Shown here: piece by piece, positions 48,071 to 60,319 of the stretch
Numbering within the stretch: position 1 is the first letter of the stretch
How the letters are laid out: every line of letters begins with the position of its first letter
Assembly: GCA_911728435.2 (NCBI GenBank)
Contig: OU452202.1
Coordinates: 13,867,135 to 13,931,134, forward strand
Length of the DNA: 64,000 nucleotides
DNA from: Apoderus coryli
Lineage: Eukaryota > Arthropoda > Insecta > Coleoptera > Attelabidae
Direction of reading: 5' to 3'
Notes under the pieces: model-generated
Seen by the model: only the letters and a program-made list of their open reading frames with translations
Database searches by the model: none
What the model was told of the DNA's origin: nothing
Position numbers and translations under genes: made by a program

Positions 48071-49433
48071 CCAGAAACCTGATGCACTGGCCTTATGTGT
48101 TTGGTAATAAAAATTTTAAACTATAGAGAAGTGAGTTGTCATGTGTCATTAACAATTTATTTCTTTCATAAATGATTTTATGCAATCGTTAACACCCAAC
48201 ATGTAATCATCATAACTCAAACCAGATTTAAGATAATCAAAACAATGATATATTTCGTGAAAGATTGGACAAATAGCAGTGTAAAACTCACATAAGATGA
48301 GAGAAGTAATTTGGTATGTTAAAAAAATCCCGCGTATACGGGTATAGTAGTAAAACAAATTATTTTAATGATTATTTAAAAAAAAGCATCTATGTCAGAT
48401 TCTTAGTTTTTTCTTTAGTTTTTCGAGTACATTGTAAGGATCTGCGGAATAATATTCGAACAGAAACAGGTTATGATTTTGTAGGAAGTTTTGCTTGATT
48501 TTAGTATAAAATAATTATAAATGGAATTTGTGCACGTACCTAAACATCATGGAGAAATAATTTTCTGGCATACCGGAAAAAATTACTGTGGGTCCACCTA
48601 CCCTACCAAGGAAAGTTGTTTAAATTAGAGTCAACTTTTGTTTAATCAGACTGAGGCGACAGATACCGGCGATATCGTCTCAATCTCCACATCAGTACAC
48701 ATCTCACCCTACTTAGGTATATATGATCTGCGAATTTTAATAATTATTAATTTAAATGTAATAATGCAAAAATAATAATTAAAACACAAAACCCATTTCA
48801 TCCTTCTGCGGCAATATCACCCACGTATTGGGGTATCAGCAATGCTCCGGACGGTGGTCTCTAAGAGTTCGGTTATCGATCTTCAACTTCAAAATACGAA
48901 AATGACAAAAGCAATTGATGTCCGTAAATAATAAAGAAGACATAATTTTGTAGCATAGCCGACAAATTAACTCGCTTTTCCCGAATAATAATAATTGCTG
49001 ATTTAAACAAAGTCAAGTGTATAGATATTGCTAGGAATTTTGGCATAATGGATGTGCCACAAAATCATTCGACATTTGGTTACGAATGCTTACATTACAT
49101 TACTGTATTTACCAAAATATATTTATCATTCTGTGGTTGATATCAAAGAATAGCTGCTATTTTGGTTAATTTTTGAAAATGTTATGTAATTTGGGAATTC
49201 CAAACTCAAGTCTATTTGGAATTTTTATGCCTCCTCTAAATGTGGTTCAATTGTTGCTAAATGTGAATAGTGACTTTTAGTGTTTAGTTTAATTTTTATC
49301 GTTTTTAAGAACGATGTGTTAATTTGATAATAAAATGAAAATTCAGAATTTTCACCGCTAGAACCCTCGATGACGACACAATGAGAGTTATGTTCAACTG
49401 TTCGTTGTGGCACACTGACTGATTTATTTTCGA
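48071..49433. other. gene-free stretch
   Basis: Nothing recognised apart from A+T-rich sequence. Confidence 0.4.
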
Positions 49434-49475
49434 CTGATGATAGGGGTTTGTACCTCCGAAACATGTCTCTGACGT
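49434..49475 (+). ncRNA. hammerhead-like motif, weak stem I
   Basis: Core CTGATGA (49434-49440), a G-rich/C-rich stem II (AGGGG...CCTCC, imperfect), GAAAC (49458-49462), palindromic ACATGT and cleavage triplet GTC. Stem I pairs only with a bulge (TCGA/TCTGA). Probably a decayed copy. Confidence 0.35.
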
Positions 49476-50719
49476 GCTGTTAACGTGATGATAATAAAGG
49501 TGGTTTGTGGAGGTGACGTTATAGTTTGCTTTATCATAGAGATTGCCCTCCACGGTGGGAATGGCTTATTTCTTTAAATTCGTGAGTGAGTGAGAGTGCT
49601 TGAGAGAATTTTGGAGTGTCTGAAGGAGGTGGACAAACCTAGAAAAGTTTTTACATCCTCTAGGCACTATTTTATCTGTCTAGTCTTATTTAATCATGTA
49701 ATATGTTATTTGTGTTGTGTATAATTCTTATAATAAATTAACCTCTAGGCGCTACTGTAAGATCCTTCTGCAATTCTATCCCATTGGGATTAGTTTAATG
49801 TACACAAGACACGCCCAATGGGCGAGCCTTCTCTTTTGACCCGTGCTAATTTTATTGACAAGATATGACAAAACCGAACCAGCGCGGTGCTGGCTGCATC
49901 AAAAATGTCGAGCATACTCACGAGCGAAGTTCGATACGTCTGGATCGTGATTTGACGGCATTAAGCTTTAGATTATCCATTGCTCGAGCGATATCTGATT
50001 TGTTTGGCAACTTTATTATGTTGCTTTATATATCGCAAAATATTTAAGAAAGATTAAAATATTTGAATTTGGTAATGAGCGTTTTAATAATTATATACAA
50101 TGTCAAAACGGTTTCCTGACCGTGATTCATTCAAGTAAAAATTTCAAATTGGTTTCTTTGTATACAACAACAAAGGCCGTTCACTAAACCGAAAAAATTA
50201 AAAATTTAATAACTACACACCATTTTTTAATTTTATCTTTACAAAACGCGTCAGTTATTAGTCCTAACCCTAATATTATGTGATATACCTATCTTTAAAA
50301 CATATATTTATATACCTACACAAAAAAAAACACCATAAAAAGATAAAAAAATATGCCTTTTCTACCTGTTAAATAAAATATATCTATATAGTGAGCGCGT
50401 ATCTAATACTCGACATCCTGTCCGAAAATGACCCACGCCCCCCTGGACCTTTTTCCACACACATAGGTATACATTTATCGTGAAGGACCGGTATTTTTGT
50501 GCACGTGAATCGCCCCAGGCTAAAAGATCGAAATATACTCATACAGTGAGTCCAAACATGTAAACGTTTAATTTTGAACGAGATGTGATTTTACAAATTA
50601 ACAGAATTTGAAAATGTTTGTTTTTATCTATGCCAATATTGACTTAATACTCAAAAATACCAGGGTCGTTTCTAATGGAATGACACACAGAATTATTTCT
50701 GTGTGTCATTAGCTAGCAT
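49476..50719. other. gene-free stretch
   Basis: No gene. 50390-50560 is G+C-richer with GCACGTGA near 50500 but no Su(H) site. The 60-codon frame at 49865-50047 has no motif. Confidence 0.35.
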
Positions 50720-51148
50720 TATTGCTACTCCTTAGGTCCTCCATATTTTCCACAGGAGTAGCGTAAACTAAAGACTTCAGGTGGTCTACATGAAAAAATC
50801 CAATCCTTTTAAATCCGGGGATCGTGCAGGCCATAAGTGAGGTTCACCTCGGCCAATCCAACGATTTTCGTATGTTTCTGTTCAAAAAAACAGAGCCAAC
50901 CCGACTAAAATACGCTGGTGTACCATCGTGCAAAAACCACATGGCATTTCTTATTGCCAATGGTACGTTTTCCAGAAATCCAGTAAGCGTGTGTTCCAGA
51001 AGTCGCGATATACCTCTCCGGTAAGTTTTTCTGGTAGAATTACGGGTCCAATTAAACAGTCACGCACAATTTCAATCCAAACGTTCAAAGAGAACTGATG
51101 TTGAGAATGATCTCTCACCATAAATGTTTATTATGAAAATTCCTTCTT
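50720..51148 (-). mobile_element. mariner-like transposase remnant (copy A)
   Basis: On the minus strand: HLKSLVYATPVENMEDLR (C-terminal region), then the block around the second Asp. The DNA between 50810 and 51148 is closely similar to 59100-59420, with shared words such as ATCCGGGGATCGTGCAGGCC and TTATTATGAAAATTCCTT-like. Confidence 0.7.
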
Positions 51149-51149
51149 A

Positions 51150-51480
51150 CATTGGTCGTAAAACAATACACGATTACCTACCTACAAGGCCCATGGAGTT
51201 GTTGGATATGAGTAGATCTCATCTGCGCTCCCTGGTTGGACTATATACTGGTCACTGTCGTTTGAATCATCATCTCTCGAGGTTGTGTCTCTTGGAAAAT
51301 TCCGAGTCCCGATTGTGCCTGGAGAATGATGAGACGGCGGAACATGTACTATGTTCTTGCCCAGCTGTAGCTAGAACTCGATTCGCAAAATTTGGTGAAG
51401 TAACCCTTCTACCAGCGAGTCTAAAAGAAAGCTCACCCAGCAAAATAATCGCCACAATAGACCCTCGGTGGTCGCAGTGA
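51150..51480 (+). mobile_element. LINE C-terminal cysteine cluster
   Basis: LVGLYTGHCRLNHHLSRLCL, then CLENDETAEHVLCSCPAVAR is the Cys/His tail after RNase H in I/R1/Jockey-like elements. It starts right where the mariner copy A ends, which suggests the mariner inserted into the LINE. Confidence 0.75.
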
Positions 51481-53185
51481 GAGACTCGTGCAGACTCACT
51501 AATTTTGAGGGTAGGTTCAAACTACACACAAAACAATATCAGAATATGCTATATAAAGATCATTATCTTTATTAAAAATTTTAGAACCTTTTTAAGCTTT
51601 CATAAGAGCTTTACGAAAATATATTTTATTCGTAAAGCTTTTCATGGTTGTGTTTTAGGGACACATTGTACAATTTATGTGATACGATGCATTCTATAGA
51701 GCACTTAGCGGGGTGCCTCAAGGTTCATTGTTTTGTCGACGAGAAGATAATAGTGTGAGTAATGATGGCAGAAAATGCCAGAGATAATTAAGTAGAAGAG
51801 GGTTTTTTTTATTACTATTTTGATTATAAAAGCATCAAAAGGGAACAAAAAAGAAAGACGATAGAGATTGAATCTATTATTTTTGTGTTCGTTTTTAAAT
51901 TATCTTTTTCTCCACTGGGATTGAAAATAAATTCATAAGGATTTAGTGTTTGAGCATTAGAGTCACGTGTAGAAACAAATTATTATATACCTATTCTTTT
52001 AAGATATAACCTATTGTCTAGATCTGGAATTTCTGGAGTGATAAATGAGACGATGTTCTTACTGACCCAGGGCTGTTTATCATTTTTCTCAATGATTGAA
52101 TCTCGTAAATCAGAATGCTGAAGCATTGTCACAGCAAGTCTTCATGACATGTTTCAGTAGTTGGCCGTTTCTTGCCTAGTTCTGTACGATCTCTTTTTAG
52201 ATATTTGTATTCATTAGGTACTATCAGACAGGCAAGGCGTAGCATTGGATGTGTGCATGGTCTTTAATCCATCAGAAGACAGAGATTTTATTCCTGTAGT
52301 GGCATTTACTTTATGACATTCCTAACCCAGTACTGTATGTTGTGTGACGCGTCAAGTTCAATAATTACGTATAATTTTTGCTCGCCTAATACAAAATAAT
52401 TATAATTTAGAAGCGTAGAAGCGTACTTACTTTATCGCGTAATTACTGTATAGGTTATTTGAAGGTTTTTGTGCATGGTAAGTATTTGCTAATTATGGGC
52501 TAGACAACAGCAAACATATTTAGTATCCACCTATACCGAGACGTAAAATATCAACGGAAAAATTCCATAGAAATATCATAGAATGGTTTTTTTAATAGAT
52601 AAAAGAACATAGTTTGAAATTGAAAATACTAAAAGCAAAATAATTGCAACGAATATGCACTTTTCTCTTTTTTTTAGCGAACTTTTTCACACGAGCCACA
52701 GCCCAAATCGGTCCCGTTGGCGGTCCTATTTACTGTTTAAAAAACTCAACGGAATGTTAGAGAAAAACAATGAGAAGAATGTTACTACATACTGTAATAT
52801 TTGTGAGGGTAATCCCCATTTTTGTTTTGAATGGTTTGTAAAATTTTACAAATAAGACTTTACTTTCAAAAATGTTTTACTAATTATTTTGACCGTTTCT
52901 CAGGCAGAATTATTAGATTTTTGTTCATTTATATAATATTACGATTAATTTAATTAAGTAATTAATAAGTTTTGTCAAGGAAAAACAAATAAAGAGTATT
53001 TTTTAAAAATAGGGTCACATTAATAAATGTACCTGTAATGTGAAAACGGATTGTATTAGGGGCCGCTGGCCTGTACAGTGTTAAATAAATGTAGTATTAG
53101 TTCTAAAAAAAAAAAACTTTTTTTAATTTTTAGCGAAGTTTACATTTCAATTGTCTCATTTTATTTATTTTGTATTTTTTTATAA
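51481..53185. other. gene-free stretch
   Basis: A scrap of reverse transcriptase (GVPQGSLF-like) near 51710-51740; otherwise nothing recognised. Confidence 0.4.
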
Positions 53186-53220
53186 CGTTTCGACGATCGT
53201 TTTTCGTCTTCTTCAGGTGT
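53186..53220 (-). ncRNA. hammerhead-like stem-loop, CUGAAGA core
   Basis: On the minus strand CTGAAGA (position 7 of the core may be any base), stem II GACGA...TCGTC, GAAAC, then the palindrome AACGTT in place of a stem III. No clear stem I. Resembles the motifs at 56480-56515 and 56838-56870. Confidence 0.35.
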
Positions 53221-54295
53221 TATTTTAGGAAAATACAAACATTACGTATATAATTTCAAATATCGTAAAATCATTATTTGCCTATTTCGCTTTCCTTCCT
53301 TGAAATTAAATATATTAAACAGTTTTGATATTAAAATTCAAAATATAAAAATTGTAAAAAGTGCATTGTATAAACAAAGGTTTTTTTTACATAAATCTAC
53401 ATCTATTTCACAAAACATCACATTTACAATCATATACAGTTTAAATATATAAATCTTTTGAAATTGTTGTTGACCAAAATATCTTCTGCACTATTATAAA
53501 TAAGATTAATCAGACAAGCGAAATGTAAACTTCGTTAAAAATTAAAAAAAGTATAAGCAAAGAAAAAAAATACAAAAATTAAAAGAAAAATGGTTACTCA
53601 AATTAAAGTTACAGTAAAGATCTTTATTTCAGGAAATAGGACATTTATTTTATTTGTGCATTTAACTTTTTAAGTTTTTAGTCATGAACACATATCTTGC
53701 ATTGGTTGCTTATTTGGTGGCCCTGTAGAAAACAAAGTTTCAATAAATTAAAATATTCAAAAGAAATCAGTTTTCAAACAAAAAAAACATAATAACAATT
53801 CTGTTTATTTTTACACCCCGTAGCGGACCTTCAGCTCGAAACATTTTTTATAATCCCCATAACATAAAAAATAACCCCACAAACATAAAAAACAACCCTT
53901 GTTTCATCAAAGTTATTACTTATTGTACATAACAATAAATAACCTACCCATCATTCTGTACTGGTATGGTACCTGTTTCATAATATCAAGGCAAAACATA
54001 ACACAAAACAAAATACGTCCATCAGAGAGTTTATAGCGACAGGTAGATAGAGAGTTATACACCTTATCGCACAGCCATTATGAGATTTTATATTGCAGGT
54101 CGTAATATATTTAATGACTTTCTCATCTCTCAACTACCTGAACTATACCGAGGTAGGAGACTATATGGTGTCGATGCTAGGTTTCGATCATTTTTCATCT
54201 CTTAGATGATGTTAATGATGCTAGAACCAAAACGAGTAACCTGTCGCTTGCATTTATTTAAAAGAATATTTTATTGTGTAGGGTGAAAAATTTAG
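53221..54295. other. gene-free stretch
   Basis: A+T-rich; nothing recognised. Confidence 0.4.
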
Positions 54296-54719
54296 TCACC
54301 TACTACTCTGCATTCAGTCAGGTAAGTGCCAAACTATGCCGATTTTTCTTGAATAATTTTAAACAAGAACACTGAAAACTTTTTTAAACCATTATGTGAT
54401 ATACCACCTATTTCTGAATTGAAAATAGCTTTAAATTTAACAATAAAAAATCCGGGGCCAAGTTGATGATGGTTTTTCAAAAACGAAACGTTGTAGTGAA
54501 AATTTGTAAACGCTATAATATGATTCTACTCAAGTAACATTGAGAAAGTGCTTTTCATTTTTTTATATCTGTAAAAATAATGGCTGATATAAATAAAAAC
54601 TAAAATCGCAGAGAATCGTTTTTTCAAAAACTCTCGAAAACTCCTACCGTTGCCAAGATTCCAATGCTATCCCATTCTTATCTTGGACACAGTGTATATA
54701 TATTTTCATATGTAAATCA
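54296..54719 (+). repeat. copy of the CTCTGCATTCAGTCAG family
   Basis: Full-length copy with the usual hallmarks. The word CCAATGCTATCCCATTCTTA at its end is also found at 29369. Here it runs directly into the hammerhead motif at 54720. Confidence 0.75.
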
Positions 54720-54759
54720 GCCAGACAAGTTTCGGAATCATAATTCCATCATCAGTGGC
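54720..54759 (-). ncRNA. hammerhead ribozyme motif
   Basis: Same 40-nt architecture as 12392-12431: stem I GCCA/TGGC, core CTGATGA, stem II GGAAT-TATG-ATTCC, GAAAC, TT, GTC. Stem II has different bases from the first copy yet pairs perfectly, which is compensatory evidence for an RNA structure. Stem III (ACTTGT) is imperfectly palindromic. Confidence 0.7.
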
Positions 54760-56349
54760 ACTAGACAAATCTTATACGCAGCAGACATAATAGTTGTCTT
54801 TTTTCTTTTTCTTTTATTTTGTTTTTCCTTTTGGATTAAATTATTTGATTTTTGTGATTGCTATGATTGTTTATATTGTGTTATGCTATTATCGTATTGT
54901 GTATTGTTGCATGTATAAGTGATGGTTGGGTGGGGGTTGCATATAGGTGATAGAATAATAGTTTTTTCTTTTGTTGGGTTAATAAAGGTATTATTATTAT
55001 TATAAGTCACAAATTTAATTTCGGATAAATGAACCACTTTACACACTTAAATTGGGCATTCATTTAACTCATTATCAGTGGCTATAATTTAGCTACCAAA
55101 TTTTTCCAAAAAGTGTCAATTATTACTGTTAAATATTGAAAATAAAAATCTATTATCGCCAGTTATATTTGTGGAAAAACTTTAATGGTTGAAAAATAGA
55201 AACTAACTAGATATATAGGTAATTATAAAATTGCTCATTGAGTAATTAGTGTATTAGTAATAAATTATAGATATATACTCGAAACATGTACGGCGAAGAA
55301 CATTGAGTCTGTAATTTAATATGGATATACTCGTATATGACTTATATTTTTTAAGCTCATGTTAAAAATAAAAAATAGACAATTTCTTCATTTATCAAAC
55401 GGCTTGAGATACCTCGCTTTGCATAAATTATAGTTTGTTTTGATCTCAATGTGCTTTTTCATATTAAAATTTAAACGTCGCGTCGTCAGCGATTTAATGC
55501 ATATATTGGTATGATACTTTTCTATTCAAGCTGTTACATAACCTGCAACCTAAGCTGCGCAATAACAGCTAATAAAAGGGATTATATTTAGCTTTAACAG
55601 TGAGATTGACTTCTTAATTTTGAGAGAATAAATAGCACGCTAACAGTTTTTTTAAAATAACAATTATTTTTATATTCTCTGTTCAATTTTGAGCATAAAA
55701 GCTCTCTTGAGTTGTGTTACTGTAATGCTTCGTCTGTAAATCATTTTGGTACAAAATTAACTAAATATTTAACAATTTTTATGGAAAATTGGTTTATTTT
55801 TTTAGTTTGTTCCTTCGGCACTTGTTTTTGTTGTTAATGAAATAAATTTCCATGAAGTAATATTTCAGATTCCTTTCTGAACTCCCCTTAGAATAAGAGT
55901 CGGTGTCGTTTATTTACTTTCTGCATAACTTTCCCACAGATATAAAATTAAGGGGAGTTTATAGAAACTATTCAGACCTAACAATTTTTAAATAGGAGAG
56001 GAACATATTTGTTTTTTGAAAAGATATGAGGGGTGTGCAACGTGCAGGCACTAAACTACATTACTTTATTATCTTTGTACATATAAAGAGGGTAAGTATA
56101 GCACAGGTGGAATTATTTATAGGGGTTTTACATGAAAAAAAAGCACTTGTCTGCGTATGGTTTGTATGATATAACAAAGGTGTCTATAGACGGTGAATTA
56201 TTACCGAGGTTAGAAAAGTTTTGATTAATATTAAGTTTTCTCAAAATGCAATTTTTTTAGAAATAGGACAATATAGCCAGTAAACAAAACTAGTTTTAAC
56301 ATGTTTAAATATTTTGGTTATAATAATAAGAGGAACTAATAATTTATTT
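54760..56349. other. gene-free stretch
   Basis: No gene. CTGATAATGAG near 55068 (minus) looks like a decayed hammerhead core. Contains one Su(H)-like site and one E-box, listed separately. Confidence 0.4.
55931..55938 (-). promoter_or_regulatory. Su(H)-like site TGTGGGAA
   Basis: Exact YGTGGGAA outside recognised repeats; a proneural ACAGGTG lies at 56103-56109. Confidence 0.3.
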
Positions 56350-56990
56350 TTTTCAGTTTACTTTTTTCTTGGGGTGTTCGGTTGTTATAAAAAATCCTCT
56401 TTACAAGACTTCTCTACATAAAAATATTCATCTTTATTTTCGTCACTAACAAACCAAAATGATAACAAACGTCGTTTCGTTACTAATTAGTATCTTCCTC
56501 AGGCTGACCAACATTTTTTTTTCCTTTCATTTCTAAGAAGGTAGTTTTGCTTTGTAGTTCGTCTTTTTTGTTCAAATATGGTGTAATCAAGGAATTAAAA
56601 ATTATAAAAACATTGCAGAATATATAGTATACTATATTTTTTAATTTCAACGTAGTTTAAACGATATACGAGCTTTACTAATACTTATGTGTATTAAAAA
56701 GGATTACCTTTCTATTCTGCAATGTTTTTATAATTTTTAATTCGTTGATTACACCATTATGAACAAAAAAGACGAACTACAAAGCAAAACTACCATCTTA
56801 GGAAGGAAAGGGAAAAAAAATGTTGTTCAACCTGAGGAAGTTACTAATTAGTAACGAAACGTTGTTTGTCATCATTTTAGTTTGTTAGTGACGAGAATAA
56901 AGATGAATATTTTTATGTAGAGAAGTTTTGGAAAAAGGAATTTTTATAAGAACCGAACACCCTAAGAAAAAAGTTAACTGAAAAAAATTA
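56350..56990. mobile_element. fold-back element with a hammerhead-like stem-loop in each arm
   Basis: Arms of about 290 bp (56350-56635 and 56700-56990) are inverse copies. Each contains CTGAGGA, a stem II (GTTACTAATTAGTAAC in the right arm; GATACTAATTAGTAAC on the minus strand in the left) and GAAACG. Both copies of the core keep CUGA-N-GA and GAAA. No coding capacity. Confidence 0.7.
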
Positions 56991-57341
56991 GAATAGAAGA
57001 AGAAGAATTAGAAGAATAATAAAAAAATAACTAATAATTTATGTTTCCTCCTTAAAAAACATTGAATTTTGTGTGCGGAAAGGAAATATCTCGGAATACT
57101 TTAAGCAAAGAATAATCTTTGCTTTACGTAATATTCTAAATAAAAGGCAAATTTTACAATTTTGAAATTTAAATATAAGGGTTGACGGTTGGTGGAAACA
57201 ACCAAACTGTATTTTGAAGAACGCATACTGTCGCATCCACGCTCATTTTGCTTCTTTATTATTTTATTTTGTTTTCTTGGGGTTTCTAGTTATAAATGTG
57301 TTTATTATTGAATGGATAAATGATTCAATTGCCTACTATAA
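56991..57341. other. gene-free stretch
   Basis: A+T-rich; nothing recognised. Confidence 0.4.
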
Positions 57342-57350
57342 TTATTGCTG

Positions 57351-58468
57351 CAAGGCTCTAACCTTAGTCCACTATTGTTCAACATTTTCATAACTGACCT
57401 TCTACAATTGTTCACCTGTAGTGGGCTTGCCTATGCAGATGATTTAAAGATCTTCAATACGATTATTGATGAGGATGATTGCACTACTCTTCAGCGTGAC
57501 TTGATCAGCTTGTCTGATTGGTGTAGCGTTAATAGACTGCAACTTAATGTTTCTAAATGTAAAGTGGTGTCATATGCAAGACTGAAGAATGTGTTTTTGT
57601 TTGATTATCGCCTGAATGAGACATATCTGGAGAGGGTGGGTGAAATGAAGGATTTGGGTGTATTATTTGATTCCAGGCTCACCTTTATTCGTCATGTTGA
57701 CACAATTGTCGCGAGTGCTAGTAAGATGTTGGGGTTTATCATTAGAAACTGTCAACAGTTCAATGATATTTATATCATGAAATTGCTATACTACGCCTTT
57801 GTCAGGTCAAAGTTGGAGTTTGTCTCATTTATTTGGAATCCTTTGTAGAATGTTCATGTATGTTCTGTAGAGTCTGTTCATAGGCGCTTCCTCAAGTATT
57901 TGGCGTACAGGGGTGACGGTGTTTATCCTCCGAGGGGTGTTGATCACGGAATCTTATTGTCGCGATTTGGGGAGCCGTCTCTTGCGCTTAGAAGAAACGT
58001 GTTAGCTGTTAATTTCTTATATAAACTGTTACACAATGTTGTCGACTGTCCACATTTACTGAGTAGAGTCAGGCTCCGTGTACCGCGTCTCGGGGCTAGG
58101 CGAGGTGTTCCCTTCGCTCTTGGTACAGCGAGAACTAATATATCTCTTGCAGAGTCGTGTATTCTATATGTGTAGTATTTTTAATAGGTTCTGTGGAGAA
58201 TGGGATATCAGTGTTACTCCGCTTTCTGCACTGATTAGTGCCGTCTCGGCTAATTTAGGTGATGTTTATATTTATTTATTATATTGTTGTTGCTTATTCC
58301 TGTGTGTACTGTTAATTAATTTGCCGGTTTATGGTAACATATTAGCTATTATTTGATTGTAATTGTATTGCTTATTTTATTTTTAATTTACATCTCAATG
58401 TAAGTGATTTTTCTGTAAATGGGTTTATCCTGTTGAAAATAAATGCTTATTTATTTATTTATGCTTAT
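57351..58468 (+). mobile_element. 5'-truncated Jockey-type LINE with target-site duplication
   Basis: Begins inside the reverse transcriptase at QGSNLSPLLFNIFITDLL and keeps the catalytic LAYADDLKIFNT, then WCSVNRLQLNVSKCK and DLGVLFDSRLTF, closing with the C-terminal RFGEPSLALRRNVLAVNFLY region. One stop (57846) and later frameshifts break the frame. TTATTGCTG occurs at 57342-57350 and again at 58469-58477 just after the A/T-rich tail (TAAATGCTTATTTATT), which marks a 9-bp target duplication from target-primed insertion. The first 500 nt have an open frame, so the insertion is relatively young. Confidence 0.85.
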
Positions 58469-58477
58469 TTATTGCTG

Positions 58478-59079
58478 TAATTCATAAGTAAATTCAATGT
58501 ACATCTTCATATCCCTCATGTCCAATAAATTTGCGCGTGTATGGGGGCCTTTTAGGACTGACCTACCCACCATTCCTATTGGTCAATTGAAAATAGACAC
58601 TAATTGTGGATCTTGTTGTAAACGTTACTATTATTAAAGTTTTGACTGTTGTATATGCCACGCATGATTTGCCATTATTAAACATTTTTTTATACTCAAT
58701 ATTACAATTTGGGACCGCAACCGCGAGTGTGATTGGTTCACCCTACAATTAAGGACTCTTGTGCTTATGTACTTGGTTTTGTTGTGTAACGCAACGCGAC
58801 TGAAGGAAGATGACGCCGCGCCGGCCGGCCGAAGATCATGTCGCAAATCGAAAATTAGATTAGGTAAGTCCTAAGGCCTCGTTCTGTTCAAATATTTTTT
58901 TGTCTTTTATTATACGCTTACACAACACATATAATAATCGATTCATTTAAACTAGGGATATTTACAATAAAACGAATAGTACATGAAGAAAAGATACTTA
59001 CCAGTTTTGCAGTTTGTGAGATGATAATCTTTGACATAACCATACCGTATATTTTACTATATTTTACCTGTTTCAAAGA
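58478..59079. other. gene-free stretch
   Basis: No gene. G+C-richer patch CGCCGCGCCGGCCGGCCG at about 58811-58830 without a known site. Confidence 0.4.
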
Positions 59080-59420
59080 TATTCAGGTATTTTGTCTTGA
59101 GGTGTGATTTAAATCCGGGGATCGTGCAGGCCATAAGTGTCCACCCCGGCCAATCCCGCGATTTCCGTATGTTTCTGTTAAAAACGCACGGGCACCCGTG
59201 CGCTGATGCACCATCATGCATATGCCAGATTGAATTTCTTATTGTCAATGATACGTTTTGCAGAAATCCAGGAAGCGTGTGTTCCAGAAAGTCGCGATAT
59301 ATCGCTCCCGTAAGTCTTCCTGGAAGAAAAACATTCAACGAGAACTGATATTGAAAATGATCTTTATGGCATGCGTATTTTATTATCACACCCTAAATGG
59401 TTATTATGAAAATTCCTTTT
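59080..59420 (-). mobile_element. mariner-like transposase remnant (copy B)
   Basis: FLPGRLTGAIYRDFLEHTLP, then SIWHMHDGASAH (second Asp block). Sister of copy A at 50720-51148. Confidence 0.75.
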
Positions 59421-60300
59421 TGCAATTTTTTAAAAAACTCGCTTCATCAGTAAACAAAATCAACATCAGAATGCCATACGTGGAAATCAGCACGCGTTGA
59501 ATATGATATGGATATAAGAAATTGTCCTTAAGAATGCACTAAACAGTACTATTACTTACATTATAAAGCTCAGCATCATCAGTAGTAGAAGTACCTGGAT
59601 TTCAAAGAAATCGTTAAGAACATATTTGACAAAATTAAAATAAAAACAGTTATTTGCAAAAAAACTTTTTAACACCTTGTATGTTGCAAACAATGCATTG
59701 CCGTATGTATGTTTATTGGACCTTTTTGCATAAAATGACCTGAGAAATCAACCCCTTAAATGTTGGCCCGCTTTTTGAAACACCCTGTTTATAAGCGGAA
59801 AGTGCAATTAACTGCACATTATGTCAAATCAAAACTATTATTTTATTACCAAAAAATATTGGTTAATCAAAAAAAAAACATGTTTCCATTATTAAAAAAA
59901 AATATATAAAAAAAAATATTAGTGAAAGCTTTACGTAAGTTTAAAATAATAACGGTAGGGAAATACTTATTTGGATTTCTTGTATTTTAGCATTTTTGTT
60001 TACGGTAATAATAGCTGAAATGTAAATTAAAGCCACTACTTTATATGCTGCTACTGAGGTGTGTTATATCATTTTTTAAAAGATCTTATTATTATGACTG
60101 TTTTGTAAATATGTTATTTTTAATCTTTTCAAAAATAATTAATCATATTAGGTAATACAAAAATAAATGTATTTGTTTAGTTTAAGTTTGTTCATTAATT
60201 GAATCACTGAAGTTTTTTTTTCAGAATCAAGATGTTTTTCTATTTAGAATTAGAGTATACCTTTCAGATCTATATTGATAATAATTAAAACAACACAAAT
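59421..60300. other. gene-free stretch downstream of m-alpha
   Basis: No gene. AAACACCCTGTTTATAAG near 59777 is an isolated repeat end. Confidence 0.4.
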
Positions 60301-60319
60301 TATATTTAAATCAATTGTT

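Noticed and set aside
54664..54918. 84-codon plus-strand open frame
   Set aside because: Runs through a repeat end and the hammerhead motif into a T-rich low-complexity stretch; not a gene.
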